The translations under genes were made by a program, and so were the position numbers. The notes beneath the pieces are model-generated. The model saw only the letters and a list, made by a program, of their open reading frames with translations. It made no database searches and was not told where the DNA came from. Below, piece after piece: positions 49,323 to 57,257 of a DNA stretch of 64,000 bases. Positions within the stretch are counted from its first letter, which is position 1, and the number at the start of each line of letters is the position of its first letter. Source of the stretch: UBA12481 sp012523435 (GTDB taxonomy: Bacteria > Bacteroidota > Bacteroidia > Bacteroidales > UBA12481); contig JAQUCP010000004.1 in the NCBI GenBank assembly GCA_028686135.1, forward strand, positions 103,891 through 167,890. Direction: 5' to 3'.

Positions 49323-50903
49323 ATGAAAAAAACAATCTATATAATCCTGTTGGCATTCGCCAGTGCTGCCTTGATTTTTAACAGCTGCAGCAAGGATGAA
49401 ATGAGTCAGCTCTATAAGGATCCCAGCAAATCAACAACGGCATCCGTTGAAAATTTCCTGACCGGTATCCTGCAGACATCCAACGAAGTAGTCCTTCCCT
49501 GGTACTGGAGGTTCTTCGTTGTCGAACAACCTACCCTGGGCCTTTATACACAGTCCATGGGAATATTCACCGGAAAAGACCGGTATCTTCCTCCTGCAGT
49601 TGCTACAAACTGGAGATGGGAACAATACTATAATGGTCCGTTGACCCAATTCAGGCAAATGGAAGACCTCTACAACAAACTCCCAGAAGCCAGCCAGAAC
49701 GACTACCGCATATTTATGCTAGCTGCTAAGATTTTCTTCTATGATCAAACCCAGCAGATGGTTGACCTGTTTGGCGATATCCCCTGGTCAGAAGCTGGAA
49801 AAGTACGGCAAAGCGGCGACCTCGAAGCCTCTCTGCCAAAGTATGACAATGCTAAGGAGATCTACGAAGCCATGCTCACCGACCTGAAAGACATCGCCGA
49901 TGAGCTTAACAGCATCACTGTTGCAGCTTTTTATGGAGGGCTATTCCAGACGAAGGACTATCTCAACAATGGAGATATCTCCCTCTGGAAAAAGTATTGC
50001 AACTCCCTGCGTCTTCGTCTCTTAATCCGAGGTTCTGATGTATTGGAATCTAGCTTCACCGGGCAGATTGCTACAATTCTTGCTGATCCTTCGGCTTATC
50101 CGGTGGTCACCAGCAACAGTGATGACATTATGCTCGATGCTGGCGGCCCGGATCTGTATGCTACAACATCCAGTCAGACTGGTGGTATCCGCGAGGCTAT
50201 GGAGACTTGGGGGCAGTTCGATCTGGCTCCATACACCTATCTGAAAAACATGGTGGACAATAGTGATCCAAGACTTCCTGCAATGTTTGACCCCAACATA
50301 GAAGGCGAGTATATCGGTCTAAACCACATGGAAGATGGGACTACCCAAAACACGAAAGTTGCAGCTGGAATGATCGCCCGGTTTGATACGGCCTCATTCA
50401 CCCGTAACGACTATTTCCCCGGGATGGTGATCTCCGCCGCCGAAGTTAGCTTCATGATCGCCGAAGCAATTCATCGCGGTTTTGCCTCTGGCAACGCCAA
50501 GGTAGCCTACGAAACCGGCGTCCGTCAATCGATCGAATTCTGGTACGAAGTCAATAGTACCGGTACCTACCGAACTCCACTCACACCACCCACCGGTGAC
50601 CAAATCGACACCTATCTGGCTGAGCCAGGAGTCTCCTGGGACGGAAATCCGGATAAGATGGCACTGATTGGCACCCAGAAATGGCTAAACACTGGTCTTG
50701 GGCAACTGACCCAGACGTGGAGTGAAGTACGGCGTCTCAATCACCCTGTACTGACATTCCTCCCTGATAACGAGAGTAGTCAGCAACTACCCCCGATGCG
50801 TTGGCTCTACCCAACCAGTGAGAAAAACCTCAATGATGTTAATTATGCCACTGTAGCCGATAAAGATAAGCTGGATACGAAGATATTCTGGGACGTTAAC
50901 TAA
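49323..50903 (+). CDS. SusD/RagB-family surface lipoprotein
   Basis: A 526-residue lipoprotein (signal ending ALIFNSC) that forms the lid of the SusC transporter and binds the glycan. SusD features: FLTGILQTSNEVV near the start, AAKIFFYDQTQQMVDLFGDIPWSEA, LKKYCNSLRLRLLIRGSD-like helices, and a late AEVSFMIAEAIHRGFASG. It starts 20 nt after susC. It belongs to the SusD-like group with a calcium- and aromatic-rich site, but the ligand is not predictable. Right after its stop a block of repeats begins, so any further genes of the locus would be beyond it. Confidence 0.93.
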   Translation: MKKTIYIILLAFASAALIFNSCSKDEMSQLYKDPSKSTTASVENFLTGILQTSNEVVLPWYWRFFVVEQPTLGLYTQSMGIFTGKDRYLPPAVATNWRWEQYYNGPLTQFRQMEDLYNKLPEASQNDYRIFMLAAKIFFYDQTQQMVDLFGDIPWSEAGKVRQSGDLEASLPKYDNAKEIYEAMLTDLKDIADELNSITVAAFYGGLFQTKDYLNNGDISLWKKYCNSLRLRLLIRGSDVLESSFTGQIATILADPSAYPVVTSNSDDIMLDAGGPDLYATTSSQTGGIREAMETWGQFDLAPYTYLKNMVDNSDPRLPAMFDPNIEGEYIGLNHMEDGTTQNTKVAAGMIARFDTASFTRNDYFPGMVISAAEVSFMIAEAIHRGFASGNAKVAYETGVRQSIEFWYEVNSTGTYRTPLTPPTGDQIDTYLAEPGVSWDGNPDKMALIGTQKWLNTGLGQLTQTWSEVRRLNHPVLTFLPDNESSQQLPPMRWLYPTSEKNLNDVNYATVADKDKLDTKIFWDVN

Positions 50904-50908
50904 CATCA

Positions 50909-51308
50909 GCGGAGGTGACTTTTCCGTTTCCCTCCTGCGGAGGTGACTTTTCTGTTTGCGGGCATCCTAGAAAGCTTGCTTTCGTACGCCCGCATGGGGA
51001 TTATGCTCTCTGCGTTCGCATGATCCCTTGATGGGAGGCGGTTTAAAGCCAGTTCCGTTTCCCTCCTGCGGAGGTGACTTTTCTNNNNNNNNNNNNNNNN
51101 NNNNNNNNNNNNNNNNNNNNNNNNNNNNNNNNNNNNNNNNNNNNNNNNNNNNNNNNNNNNNNNNNNNNNNNNNNNNNNNNNNNNTTAAAGCCAGTTCCGT
51201 TTCCCTCCTGCGGAGGTGACTTTTCTGTTTGCGGGCATCCTAGAAAGCTTGCTTTCGTACGCCCGCAAACAGAAAAGCCAGCTTCGCTTCAAAACGGAAC
51301 TGGCTTTT
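50909..51308. repeat. Nested palindromic repeat block between susD and tRNA-Ser
   Basis: No gene is seen here. A 28-nt unit (starting GCGGAGGTGACTTTTC) is repeated in tandem at 50909 and 50937. A 42-nt word is identical at 51043-51084 and 51185-51226, flanking the N gap. The complete right-hand copy is a three-level palindrome: outer arms 51187-51202/51292-51307 (16 bp), middle arms 51221-51236/51261-51276 (16 bp), inner arms 51243-51248/51251-51256. A left copy (50948-50993) has the inner arms but lacks most of the right arm. It looks like a short dispersed hairpin element rather than an IS; no transposase is present. Confidence 0.8.
51085..51184. other. Assembly gap of 100 N inside the repeat block
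   Basis: Exactly 100 N. The 42 nt before and the 42 nt after are the same repeat word, so the assembler probably broke at a repeat. True length and copy number are unknown. Confidence 0.99.
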
Positions 51309-51309
51309 G

Positions 51310-51396
51310 CGGAGAAAGAGGGATTCGAACCCCCGGTACCCGCGAGGGTACAACGGTTTTCAAGACCGCCGCATTCGACCACTCTGCCATTTCTCC
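51310..51396 (-). tRNA. tRNA-Ser (anticodon UGA)
   Basis: An 87-nt class II tRNA on the minus strand: acceptor GGAGAAA/TTTCTCC with discriminator G, D-loop AGTGGTCGAATG, anticodon loop CTTGAAA (TGA), long variable arm GTACCC-TCGC-GGGTAC, and T-arm GGGGGTTCGAATCCC. The CCA end is not encoded. A hairpin (AAAAGCCAG/CTGGCTTTT, 51308-51300 with 51281-51273) follows at once and may terminate it. Confidence 0.97.
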
Positions 51397-51402
51397 GTGC
51401 GG

Positions 51403-51410
51403 CAAAAGTA
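51403..51410 (-). promoter_or_regulatory. -7 box TACTTTTG of tRNA-Ser
   Basis: A perfect TAnnTTTG ends 6 nt before the mature tRNA 5' end, so transcription would start essentially at the tRNA. Confidence 0.5.
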
Positions 51411-51578
51411 GAAAGATTTTGGATATCTCCTGTATCTGGCCAATTTTTAGCTCTCACCACTTTTCATCGTACCAGTCAAAAAAAATTGAATTCAGGACTA
51501 ATGTAGACTCATTTTAGATCCAATATTTAACAAAGTGCTGATTTTTACCAGGAAAGTGATAAAAAAGATGCGCTGAAA

Positions 51579-51609
51579 TTTGGTAGGGTCGGCAAATGGC
51601 CTAAATTTG
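51579..51609 (+). promoter_or_regulatory. Promoter of the HU gene
   Basis: TTTG (51579-51582), 19-nt spacer, TAAATTTG (51602-51609): both boxes match the Bacteroidota consensus exactly. The predicted leader is about 38 nt. The rest of the 256-nt spacer between the tRNA and this gene shows nothing else I can support. Confidence 0.78.
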
Positions 51610-51652
51610 TTGGAGCATTGCAACTATTTCTAACCCATAAAAACTAATTGGT

Positions 51653-51925
51653 ATGAACAAAGCACAATTGATTGACGCTATTGCCAAGGATGCTAACCTC
51701 ACCAAGGCAGATGCAAAAAGAGCCCTGGATGCATTCGTTAAGACCACTGCTAATACTCTGAAAGCTGGCGGCCGCGTTGCTCTCGTAGGTTTCGGATCAT
51801 TCTCCGTTTCAAAAAGAAACGCTCGCACTGGCCGTAACCCTCAAACTGGCACTCCGATTAAAATCGCTGCCAAAAAAGTAGTTAAATTCAAAGCCGGAAC
51901 TGAACTGACCAGTAAGGTGAAATAA
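51653..51925 (+). CDS. hup: HU-family DNA-binding protein
   Basis: A 90-residue histone-like protein that bends and compacts DNA. The sequence NKAQLIDAIAKDANLTKADAKRAL, the GRVALVGFGSFSVSKR strand and the DNA-contacting arm ARTGRNPQTGTPIKI with the tip Pro are all canonical. Single-gene unit: strong promoter upstream and a strong hairpin plus T9 terminator 19 nt after the stop. Expression is probably high given the perfect promoter. Confidence 0.96.
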   Translation: MNKAQLIDAIAKDANLTKADAKRALDAFVKTTANTLKAGGRVALVGFGSFSVSKRNARTGRNPQTGTPIKIAAKKVVKFKAGTELTSKVK

Positions 51926-51944
51926 CGTAACTTAAGCATTGTTG

Positions 51945-51972
51945 GGGAGTGCCGTGCACTCCCTTTTTTTTT
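51945..51972 (+). terminator. Intrinsic terminator after hup, touching the trmH start
   Basis: GGGAGTG (51945-51951) and CACTCCC (51957-51963) form a 7-bp stem with a 5-nt loop, followed by nine T (51964-51972). The ATG of trmH begins at the very next base. Confidence 0.92.
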
Positions 51973-52659
51973 ATGGAAGCACTCATCAAACACCTCTCTC
52001 AATTTGTTACACCAAGACGATTCGAGCTTTTTAACCAGGTCGCTGCCATAAGGACTCGATACCTTACCCTCCTTCTTGAAAACATTTACCAACCTCAGAA
52101 CGCCAGCGCAGTACTTCGAACCTGCGATTGCCTTGGGATACAGGATGTTCATATCGTCGAAGACCAAAACCCGTATACCCTAAACCCTGATGTCGAACTC
52201 GGAGCCGCCCAATGGCTTACCCTGCACCGATATAACTCACCTGATCAAGGGATCAACGAAGCCATCCAAAAACTTAAAAAAAGAGGCTACCGAATCGTGG
52301 CAACAACACCACACCAAGGCGATGTCTCCCTTACAAACTATGATCTGACTCGTGGAAAATCAGCCTTACTCTTCGGTACCGAACTTACAGGCCTCTCCCC
52401 TCAGGCAATTAACCAGGCAGATGAATTTCTACGAATTCCAATGTATGGATTTACAGAGAGTTATAACATTTCCGTTTCCGCTGCCATCACCCTTTTTGAG
52501 CTCACTCGCCAACTGAGACAATCCAACATTCCGTGGCGACTGGCCCCCCAAGAACTAAACCAACTGCTGCTCGATTGGCTAAGACAGAACATCAAACAGG
52601 CAGATCAAATAGAAAAAAGGTATAATTTTGATCGGGAAAGAAAGGAATCATGCTCATAA
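51973..52659 (+). CDS. trmH: TrmH-type (SpoU) tRNA 2'-O-methyltransferase
   Basis: A 228-residue SPOUT methyltransferase of the TrmH group, which methylates the ribose of G18 in tRNA. The three SpoU motifs are seen: ENIYQPQNASAVLRTCDCLG, LLFGTELTGLS, and IPMYGFTESYNISVSAAI, the deep trefoil knot that binds AdoMet. Start: the ATG at 51973 gives the standard N terminus (TPRRFELFNQVAAIR); a GTG at 51949 lies inside the terminator hairpin and is rejected. The C-terminal extension (LRQNIKQADQIEKRYNFD) matches E. coli TrmH. Confidence 0.88.
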   Translation: MEALIKHLSQFVTPRRFELFNQVAAIRTRYLTLLLENIYQPQNASAVLRTCDCLGIQDVHIVEDQNPYTLNPDVELGAAQWLTLHRYNSPDQGINEAIQKLKKRGYRIVATTPHQGDVSLTNYDLTRGKSALLFGTELTGLSPQAINQADEFLRIPMYGFTESYNISVSAAITLFELTRQLRQSNIPWRLAPQELNQLLLDWLRQNIKQADQIEKRYNFDRERKESCS

Positions 52660-52664
52660 AACCT

Positions 52665-53372
52665 ATGAAATGTATCGTCATCGAAGATTTCGATGATTCA
52701 AGAAGGCTGATTGAAACCTACATCAGAAAAACGAAAATGCTCGAACTGATCGGTTCCTACTCCAGCGCTCTCGAAGCTATCAATGATGAAGAATCCAGCA
52801 ATCAGGCCGATCTGGTCCTGCTGGATATCGAACTTCCGGATATAAACGGCCTGGAATACCTGCAAACCTTGAAATCCAAGCCAGCGGTGATCATTCTCTC
52901 CGGATTGGAGAAATATGCGATACAAGCTTTTGAATATGATGTTAGCGACTACTTACTCAAACCAATCATTTTCAGCCGCTTCTATAAAGCCATATCAAAA
53001 GTATATAATCGTTGGCGTAAAGAACAGAACATCAGCCAAGAAGCCTCTTTTAGTTTCATCCGAAAAGGTGATTCGCTCGTTCGTATCTCCCTGTCCGAAA
53101 TCTCCTATATCGAAGCCATGGAAAACTATGTCGTACTGTTTACAGAATCAGGCAAACACCCGGTCCATTTCACCATGAAAGCCCTGATGGAAAGGCTTCC
53201 CGAAGGAATGTTCATCCGAACCCACCGCTCCTATGTAGCCAATATCAACAAGATAGAATCCGTTGAAGCAAACTCAATCAAAGTGAAAATAGGTAACAAC
53301 TTATCCGAAATTCCGATAGGTAGAGTTTACCGCCAACAGCTACTCGAACGCCTAAACCCACTATCAGATTAA
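52665..53372 (+). CDS. LytTR-family response regulator
   Basis: A 235-residue two-domain regulator: a receiver domain (1-120) with the acidic pocket VIEDFDDS and phospho-acceptor Asp in LVLLDIELPDINGLEYL, a switch region (VIILSGLE) and conserved Lys in YLLKPI; then a LytTR DNA-binding domain (about 130-235) with SYIEAMENYVVL, FIRTHRSYVANINKI and IPIGRVYRQQLLERL. It starts 5 nt after trmH; an in-frame ATG five codons upstream is less likely. No sensor kinase is next to it, so the partner is unknown. Confidence 0.9.
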   Translation: MKCIVIEDFDDSRRLIETYIRKTKMLELIGSYSSALEAINDEESSNQADLVLLDIELPDINGLEYLQTLKSKPAVIILSGLEKYAIQAFEYDVSDYLLKPIIFSRFYKAISKVYNRWRKEQNISQEASFSFIRKGDSLVRISLSEISYIEAMENYVVLFTESGKHPVHFTMKALMERLPEGMFIRTHRSYVANINKIESVEANSIKVKIGNNLSEIPIGRVYRQQLLERLNPLSD

Positions 53373-53390
53373 GGCCACAACACCCTCCTC

Positions 53391-54572
53391 ATGAACCGAA
53401 AGGATATCTTTCTGCGACATATTGGTCAAACTTCCCCTTACCCGCTGGGACTGGAAATAACCAGGGCTGAAGGCTGTTTCTTGTATGACCCCGATGGCAA
53501 GCGATATTACGATCTGATCAGCGGATTCTCTGTCAACAATATTGGCCACTCAAACCCTAAAGTTCTTGAGGCAATCCACGAACAGGTGGACCGATACCTT
53601 CATACAATGGTGTACGGTGAACTGATTCAGGCTCCGCAGATTCTGCTTGCCAAAAAACTGGCAGAATCACTCCCGGATAGTCTGGATATGGTCTTTTTCG
53701 TCAATTCAGGCGCTGAAGCGGTGGAGGGTGCCCTCAAACTCGCCAAAAGAGAGACCGGTCGCCATGAAATCATCTGTTTCTCCAATGCCTACCATGGTAG
53801 CACCCATGGTGCCCTGAGCGTCATGGGATCGGAAACCTATAAAAATGCCTTTCGACCGCTCCTTCCATCGATTAAAATATTGAATTTCAACAACTTCGGC
53901 CAACTCGATCAGATAACTGAGCATACCGCTGCAGTGATTATCGAACCTATCCAGGCCGAAGCGGGAATCCTCGTTCCCGAACCCGGATACCTGGCAGCCA
54001 TCCGAAAACAGTGTGACAAAACCGGCTCCCTCCTCATTTTTGATGAGATCCAAACCGGATTTGGAAGAACTGGAACACTATTCGCTTTTGAATATGAACA
54101 GGTCGTCCCCGATATTCTTCTCCTGGCTAAAGCTCTGGGTGGAGGAATGCCTGCGGGAGCCTTTGTTGCATCAAGAGAGGTGATGCTTAAACTAACGACT
54201 AATCCAGTTCTTGGCCATGTCAGCACTTTTGGAGGACATCCAGTATCCTGTGCTGCCGGACTAGCCTCGCTCAACCTAATCCTAGAATCAGACCTCCCAA
54301 AGGCTGCCGCTATAAAGGGTCAGAAAATCCAAAAACTACTGGTTCACAAATACATACGACAAATAAGAGGTCGTGGTTTGCTGATCGCCGCTCAACTTGA
54401 CACCCCAGAACGGGTCAATCGCTTTTTCGCTCAGAGTCTAAAAAATGGTTTATTGTTCGACTATTTCCTGTTCTGTCAGGATAGCATCCGTATTGCCCCA
54501 CCCCTGATTATTTCGGATGAAGAAATCGAAGAGATGATTGGACTGATTCTGAAAACGCTGGATGAGAGTTAG
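53391..54572 (+). CDS. Class III aminotransferase (PLP), substrate unassigned
   Basis: A 393-residue fold-type I aminotransferase of the acetylornithine/ornithine family. Seen: YYDLISGFSVNNIGHSNPKVLEAI, FVNSGAEAVEGALKLAKRETG, NAYHGSTHG, AVIIEPIQAEAGI, LLIFDEIQTGFGRTG with the PLP-contacting Asp, and the PLP lysine in LLLAKALGGGMPAGAF. No arginine- or lysine-pathway neighbour is present, so whether it acts on ornithine, acetylornithine or another amine is open. It may share a transcript with the regulator 18 nt upstream. Confidence 0.87.
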   Translation: MNRKDIFLRHIGQTSPYPLGLEITRAEGCFLYDPDGKRYYDLISGFSVNNIGHSNPKVLEAIHEQVDRYLHTMVYGELIQAPQILLAKKLAESLPDSLDMVFFVNSGAEAVEGALKLAKRETGRHEIICFSNAYHGSTHGALSVMGSETYKNAFRPLLPSIKILNFNNFGQLDQITEHTAAVIIEPIQAEAGILVPEPGYLAAIRKQCDKTGSLLIFDEIQTGFGRTGTLFAFEYEQVVPDILLLAKALGGGMPAGAFVASREVMLKLTTNPVLGHVSTFGGHPVSCAAGLASLNLILESDLPKAAAIKGQKIQKLLVHKYIRQIRGRGLLIAAQLDTPERVNRFFAQSLKNGLLFDYFLFCQDSIRIAPPLIISDEEIEEMIGLILKTLDES

Positions 54573-54576
54573 CCTC

Positions 54577-55188
54577 TTATTTCACCACGAAATCAAGCAG
54601 AACCGTTCCCTCAATATCCGCCACCAATCTGTCATTCCGATGAACCTGCCCCACTCCGGCCGGGGTACCGGTGAAGATTAGATCACCCATCTGAAGCGTG
54701 AAAAAGCGCGAAACGTAAGAGACCAGCTGATCGAAAGAGAAAATCATGTCGTCGGTGCGGCCAGACTGAACCCGTATATTATTGATATTAAGACCAAAAC
54801 TGAATGATTTTGGATCTTGTAGAGAAGAAATGGGGATAAAACGGCCTACCGGTGCAGAGTGGTCAAAGGCTTTTGCCTTTTCCCAGGGCAACCCCTTCTC
54901 TTTTGCTTGCCGCTGGATATCTCGTGCGGTAAAGTCAATCCCCACAGTCAGTTCATCATAATAACGATAGGCAAACTCTTCGGCGATATTCTTTCCAACC
55001 TTTCCAATTTTCAAAACGATTTCCGCCTCGTAGTGGATCTCAGACGAGAAATCTGGCAGAAAAAAAGGTTTATTCCCCTTCACCAGGGCGGTTTCGGGTT
55101 TTAAAAAGACAACCGGTTCAACAGGAACCGGATTATTCAGCTCCCGTGCATGGTCAACATAATTTCGACCAATAGCGATGATTTTCAT
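54577..55188 (-). CDS. Fumarylacetoacetate hydrolase-family protein
   Basis: A 203-residue FAH-fold enzyme, the short (YcgM/FAHD1-like) type. Seen: KIIAIGRNYVDHARELNNP, the metal-binding glutamates in EIHYEAEIVLKIG, GIDFTARDIQRQAKEKGLPWEKAKAFD, and FTGTPAGVGQV. FAHD1-like proteins act as acylpyruvase or oxaloacetate decarboxylase, but the short bacterial members are diverse. Lies 4 nt from the stop of the convergent aminotransferase and directly after the exonuclease gene, in the dnaN transcription direction. Confidence 0.88.
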   Translation of the reverse strand: MKIIAIGRNYVDHARELNNPVPVEPVVFLKPETALVKGNKPFFLPDFSSEIHYEAEIVLKIGKVGKNIAEEFAYRYYDELTVGIDFTARDIQRQAKEKGLPWEKAKAFDHSAPVGRFIPISSLQDPKSFSFGLNINNIRVQSGRTDDMIFSFDQLVSYVSRFFTLQMGDLIFTGTPAGVGQVHRNDRLVADIEGTVLLDFVVK

Positions 55189-55192
55189 AGGA

Positions 55193-55960
55193 TCAAGTAT
55201 TTCTCAACTGCAAATAGATGCGCGAGATCACTCGTTTGGTATATTCGGGGAAATCGCCCTGCATCATCCAATCATAATATTGTGGCTCCTTACGGAAGAC
55301 ATCCAAAACTTTCTTGCCTTTATGTCGGCCAAAATTGAAGAGCTCCTCCCCTGCATCGTCAAAAATGATTCTTCCAGCAAAATCCACAAATTTTGAAGCC
55401 TGACTCATTTCGCTAAGGCTTTCAACCTTGGGAACCAGGTCGTCATATCGATCGAGCTGTGCTTGCAAAACCTCCCAGGTAGCCTGGACATCAGCCATAG
55501 CTGAATGGGCATTTTCCAGATTTCGTCCACAATAGAACCTATAGGCAGCTGATAGGTTTCGAGGCTCTTTTTTGAAGAATATGGCCTGAACATCCACAAA
55601 TCGGGTGCGTTTAAGGTCAATATCGTAGTTAGCCCGTGCAAACTCCTCAGCCAGCACGGGAATATCGAACTTATCCGAATTATAGCCACCCAAGTCACAA
55701 TCACGGATAAAGGTTGCAATCTCGCCGGCTAATTGGGAAAAAGTTGGTTTATCGGCAACATCTTCGTTGCTGATACCATGGATTTGATAGGCTTCATCCG
55801 GGATTGGTCGACCGGGATTAATCCGATGGATTAGTTGTCGTGTTTGTCCATCGGGCATCACCTTCAGCATGGCGATTTCAATAATACGATCTGTTCCGAT
55901 ATTCAGACCGGTCGTTTCCACATCAAAAAAGACAATCGGCCTATCGAGGGTTAATTTCAT
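55193..55960 (-). CDS. DnaQ-like 3'-5' exonuclease with extra C-terminal domain
   Basis: A 255-residue DEDDh exonuclease: VFFDVETTGLN supplies the first Asp/Glu pair, GYNSDKFDIPVL the next Asp, and NAHSAMADV the His-x3-Asp-like end. The last 60 residues (FNFGRHKGKKVLDVFRKEPQYYDWMMQGDFP) form a separate small domain resembling DUF3820, found fused to some epsilon-like exonucleases. Role: proofreading or repair. The ATG at 55960 is preferred; an upstream in-frame ATG at 56008 would add a basic extension starting next to the dnaN terminator. It lies in the same direction as dnaN but beyond its terminator. Confidence 0.86.
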   Translation of the reverse strand: MKLTLDRPIVFFDVETTGLNIGTDRIIEIAMLKVMPDGQTRQLIHRINPGRPIPDEAYQIHGISNEDVADKPTFSQLAGEIATFIRDCDLGGYNSDKFDIPVLAEEFARANYDIDLKRTRFVDVQAIFFKKEPRNLSAAYRFYCGRNLENAHSAMADVQATWEVLQAQLDRYDDLVPKVESLSEMSQASKFVDFAGRIIFDDAGEELFNFGRHKGKKVLDVFRKEPQYYDWMMQGDFPEYTKRVISRIYLQLRNT

Positions 55961-56013
55961 AAAAGGGATTGTTATCTGTCCATCATCAAAGATCCGTTTC
56001 TTTCTCATTGGCA

Positions 56014-56042
56014 GAAATAAAGAGCCCCGCTGCAGCGGGGCT
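56014..56042 (-). terminator. Intrinsic terminator after dnaN
   Basis: AGCCCCGC (56023-56030), loop TGCA, GCGGGGCT (56035-56042) make an 8-bp GC-rich palindrome; on the minus strand it is followed by a T-rich CTTTATTT stretch (lower coordinates). It sits 8 nt after the dnaN stop. Confidence 0.82.
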
Positions 56043-56049
56043 GTATCAA

Positions 56050-57180
56050 TTAAGTATTGATCATCATAGGCATTAGCAACATCAGCAGGTTTTCCTCCTC
56101 CGACTCTTCCTCACGAGGCAGGAGAATACCGGCTCGAGTGGGATCAGCCAGAGCTAAAATGATCTCATCACCGGGGATGTTGTTAAGAATATCGATCAGG
56201 AAAAGGGATTTAAAGCCAATTTCCATCGTATCACCATTATATTGGCATCCAAGCTTTTCGACAGCAGATATGGAGTAATCGATATCCTGGGCCGAGACCG
56301 TCAACTGGTTAGAATTTATCTGTAGCTTAACCAAATTCGAGGCTTGGTTAGAAAAAACTGACACTCGCCTCAGGGTATTAAGAAACGCAATCCGGTCGGC
56401 AAACACCTTGTTGGGATTGCCTTTAGGGATTACGGCCTCGTATGCTGGGTAATTTCCCTCGATAAGCCTACAAATCAGCTTATGGCGAGTCAGCGTAAAG
56501 ATCGCGTTTTTCACATCAAACTGTAAGTTAACCTGTCCCTCTTCTCTGGGTAACAGACTCTTCAGCAGGTTAGCCGGTTTCTTGGGCAGGATAAAGGAGG
56601 CTTCCTTTTCCGATACAACATCGGTACGGCGATACCGCACCAGCTTGTGTGCATCAGAAGAGACAAAAGTGCTATGATCAGGCCGGAGCTCCAGGAGTAT
56701 TCCGTTCATGACCGGCCTCAGTTCATCATCCGCTGTAGCGAAAAGAGTTCTACTGATACCCTTGTTGAGCGAATCGGCGGGAAGAGTAACCTCGGTGATC
56801 AATGCTGCTTCCAGGGGTTTTGGCTGGGGATAGTCAATTCCGGGCTTACCAACAATGCTGAACTTTCCTGTATCAGTAAGAATGTCAATTCCGAGCGAAT
56901 CAAGGTTGATGTCGAACGTCAGGGGTTGTTCTGGAAACTCTTTCAGTGTATCGACAAGCAAGCGCGCCGGAATTGCAATAATACCCTCACCTTCAACCGA
57001 TTCCAATTCAAGAGAGGCTATAATGGTAGTCTCTGTGTCGGAACCGGTAACGGTCAGATTGGTACCCTCGATCTTGAACAAAAAGTTATCGAGGATTGGC
57101 ATGGTGTTTTTGGTATTGATCACGCGAGCAATTGCCTGGAGATCGGATAACAGGTCGGTACTTGAGATTATGAATTTCAT
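56050..57180 (-). CDS. dnaN: DNA polymerase III beta subunit (sliding clamp)
   Basis: The 376-residue clamp that tethers the replicase to DNA. Seen: MKFIISSTDLLSDLQAIARVINTKNTMPILDNFL at the start, LEFPEQPLTFDINL-like second strand, FATADDELRPVMNGILLELRP, EGNYPAYEAVIP, and the C terminus PGDEIILALADPTRAGILLP with a short acidic end. Three clamp folds fit the length. dnaA is not next to it, as is common in Bacteroidota. A weak -7 box (TAATTTTA) lies about 20 nt upstream. Confidence 0.96.
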   Translation of the reverse strand: MKFIISSTDLLSDLQAIARVINTKNTMPILDNFLFKIEGTNLTVTGSDTETTIIASLELESVEGEGIIAIPARLLVDTLKEFPEQPLTFDINLDSLGIDILTDTGKFSIVGKPGIDYPQPKPLEAALITEVTLPADSLNKGISRTLFATADDELRPVMNGILLELRPDHSTFVSSDAHKLVRYRRTDVVSEKEASFILPKKPANLLKSLLPREEGQVNLQFDVKNAIFTLTRHKLICRLIEGNYPAYEAVIPKGNPNKVFADRIAFLNTLRRVSVFSNQASNLVKLQINSNQLTVSAQDIDYSISAVEKLGCQYNGDTMEIGFKSLFLIDILNNIPGDEIILALADPTRAGILLPREEESEEENLLMLLMPMMINT

Positions 57181-57257
57181 ATCTGGGTTTCTATTAACAC
57201 ACTAAAATTAAGAAAAAATGAGGGATGAAACGATTTTATCCTTCAATTTACTAACAT

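Noticed and set aside
50909..51308. CRISPR array
   Set aside because: Repeats are palindromic and irregular, with no evenly spaced unique spacers and no cas genes nearby.
51074..51517. Reading frames crossing the N gap and tRNA-Ser, with sequence like GERGIRTPG
   Set aside because: They translate N bases, hairpin repeats and the tRNA itself; such frames are a well-known artefact over tRNA-Ser.
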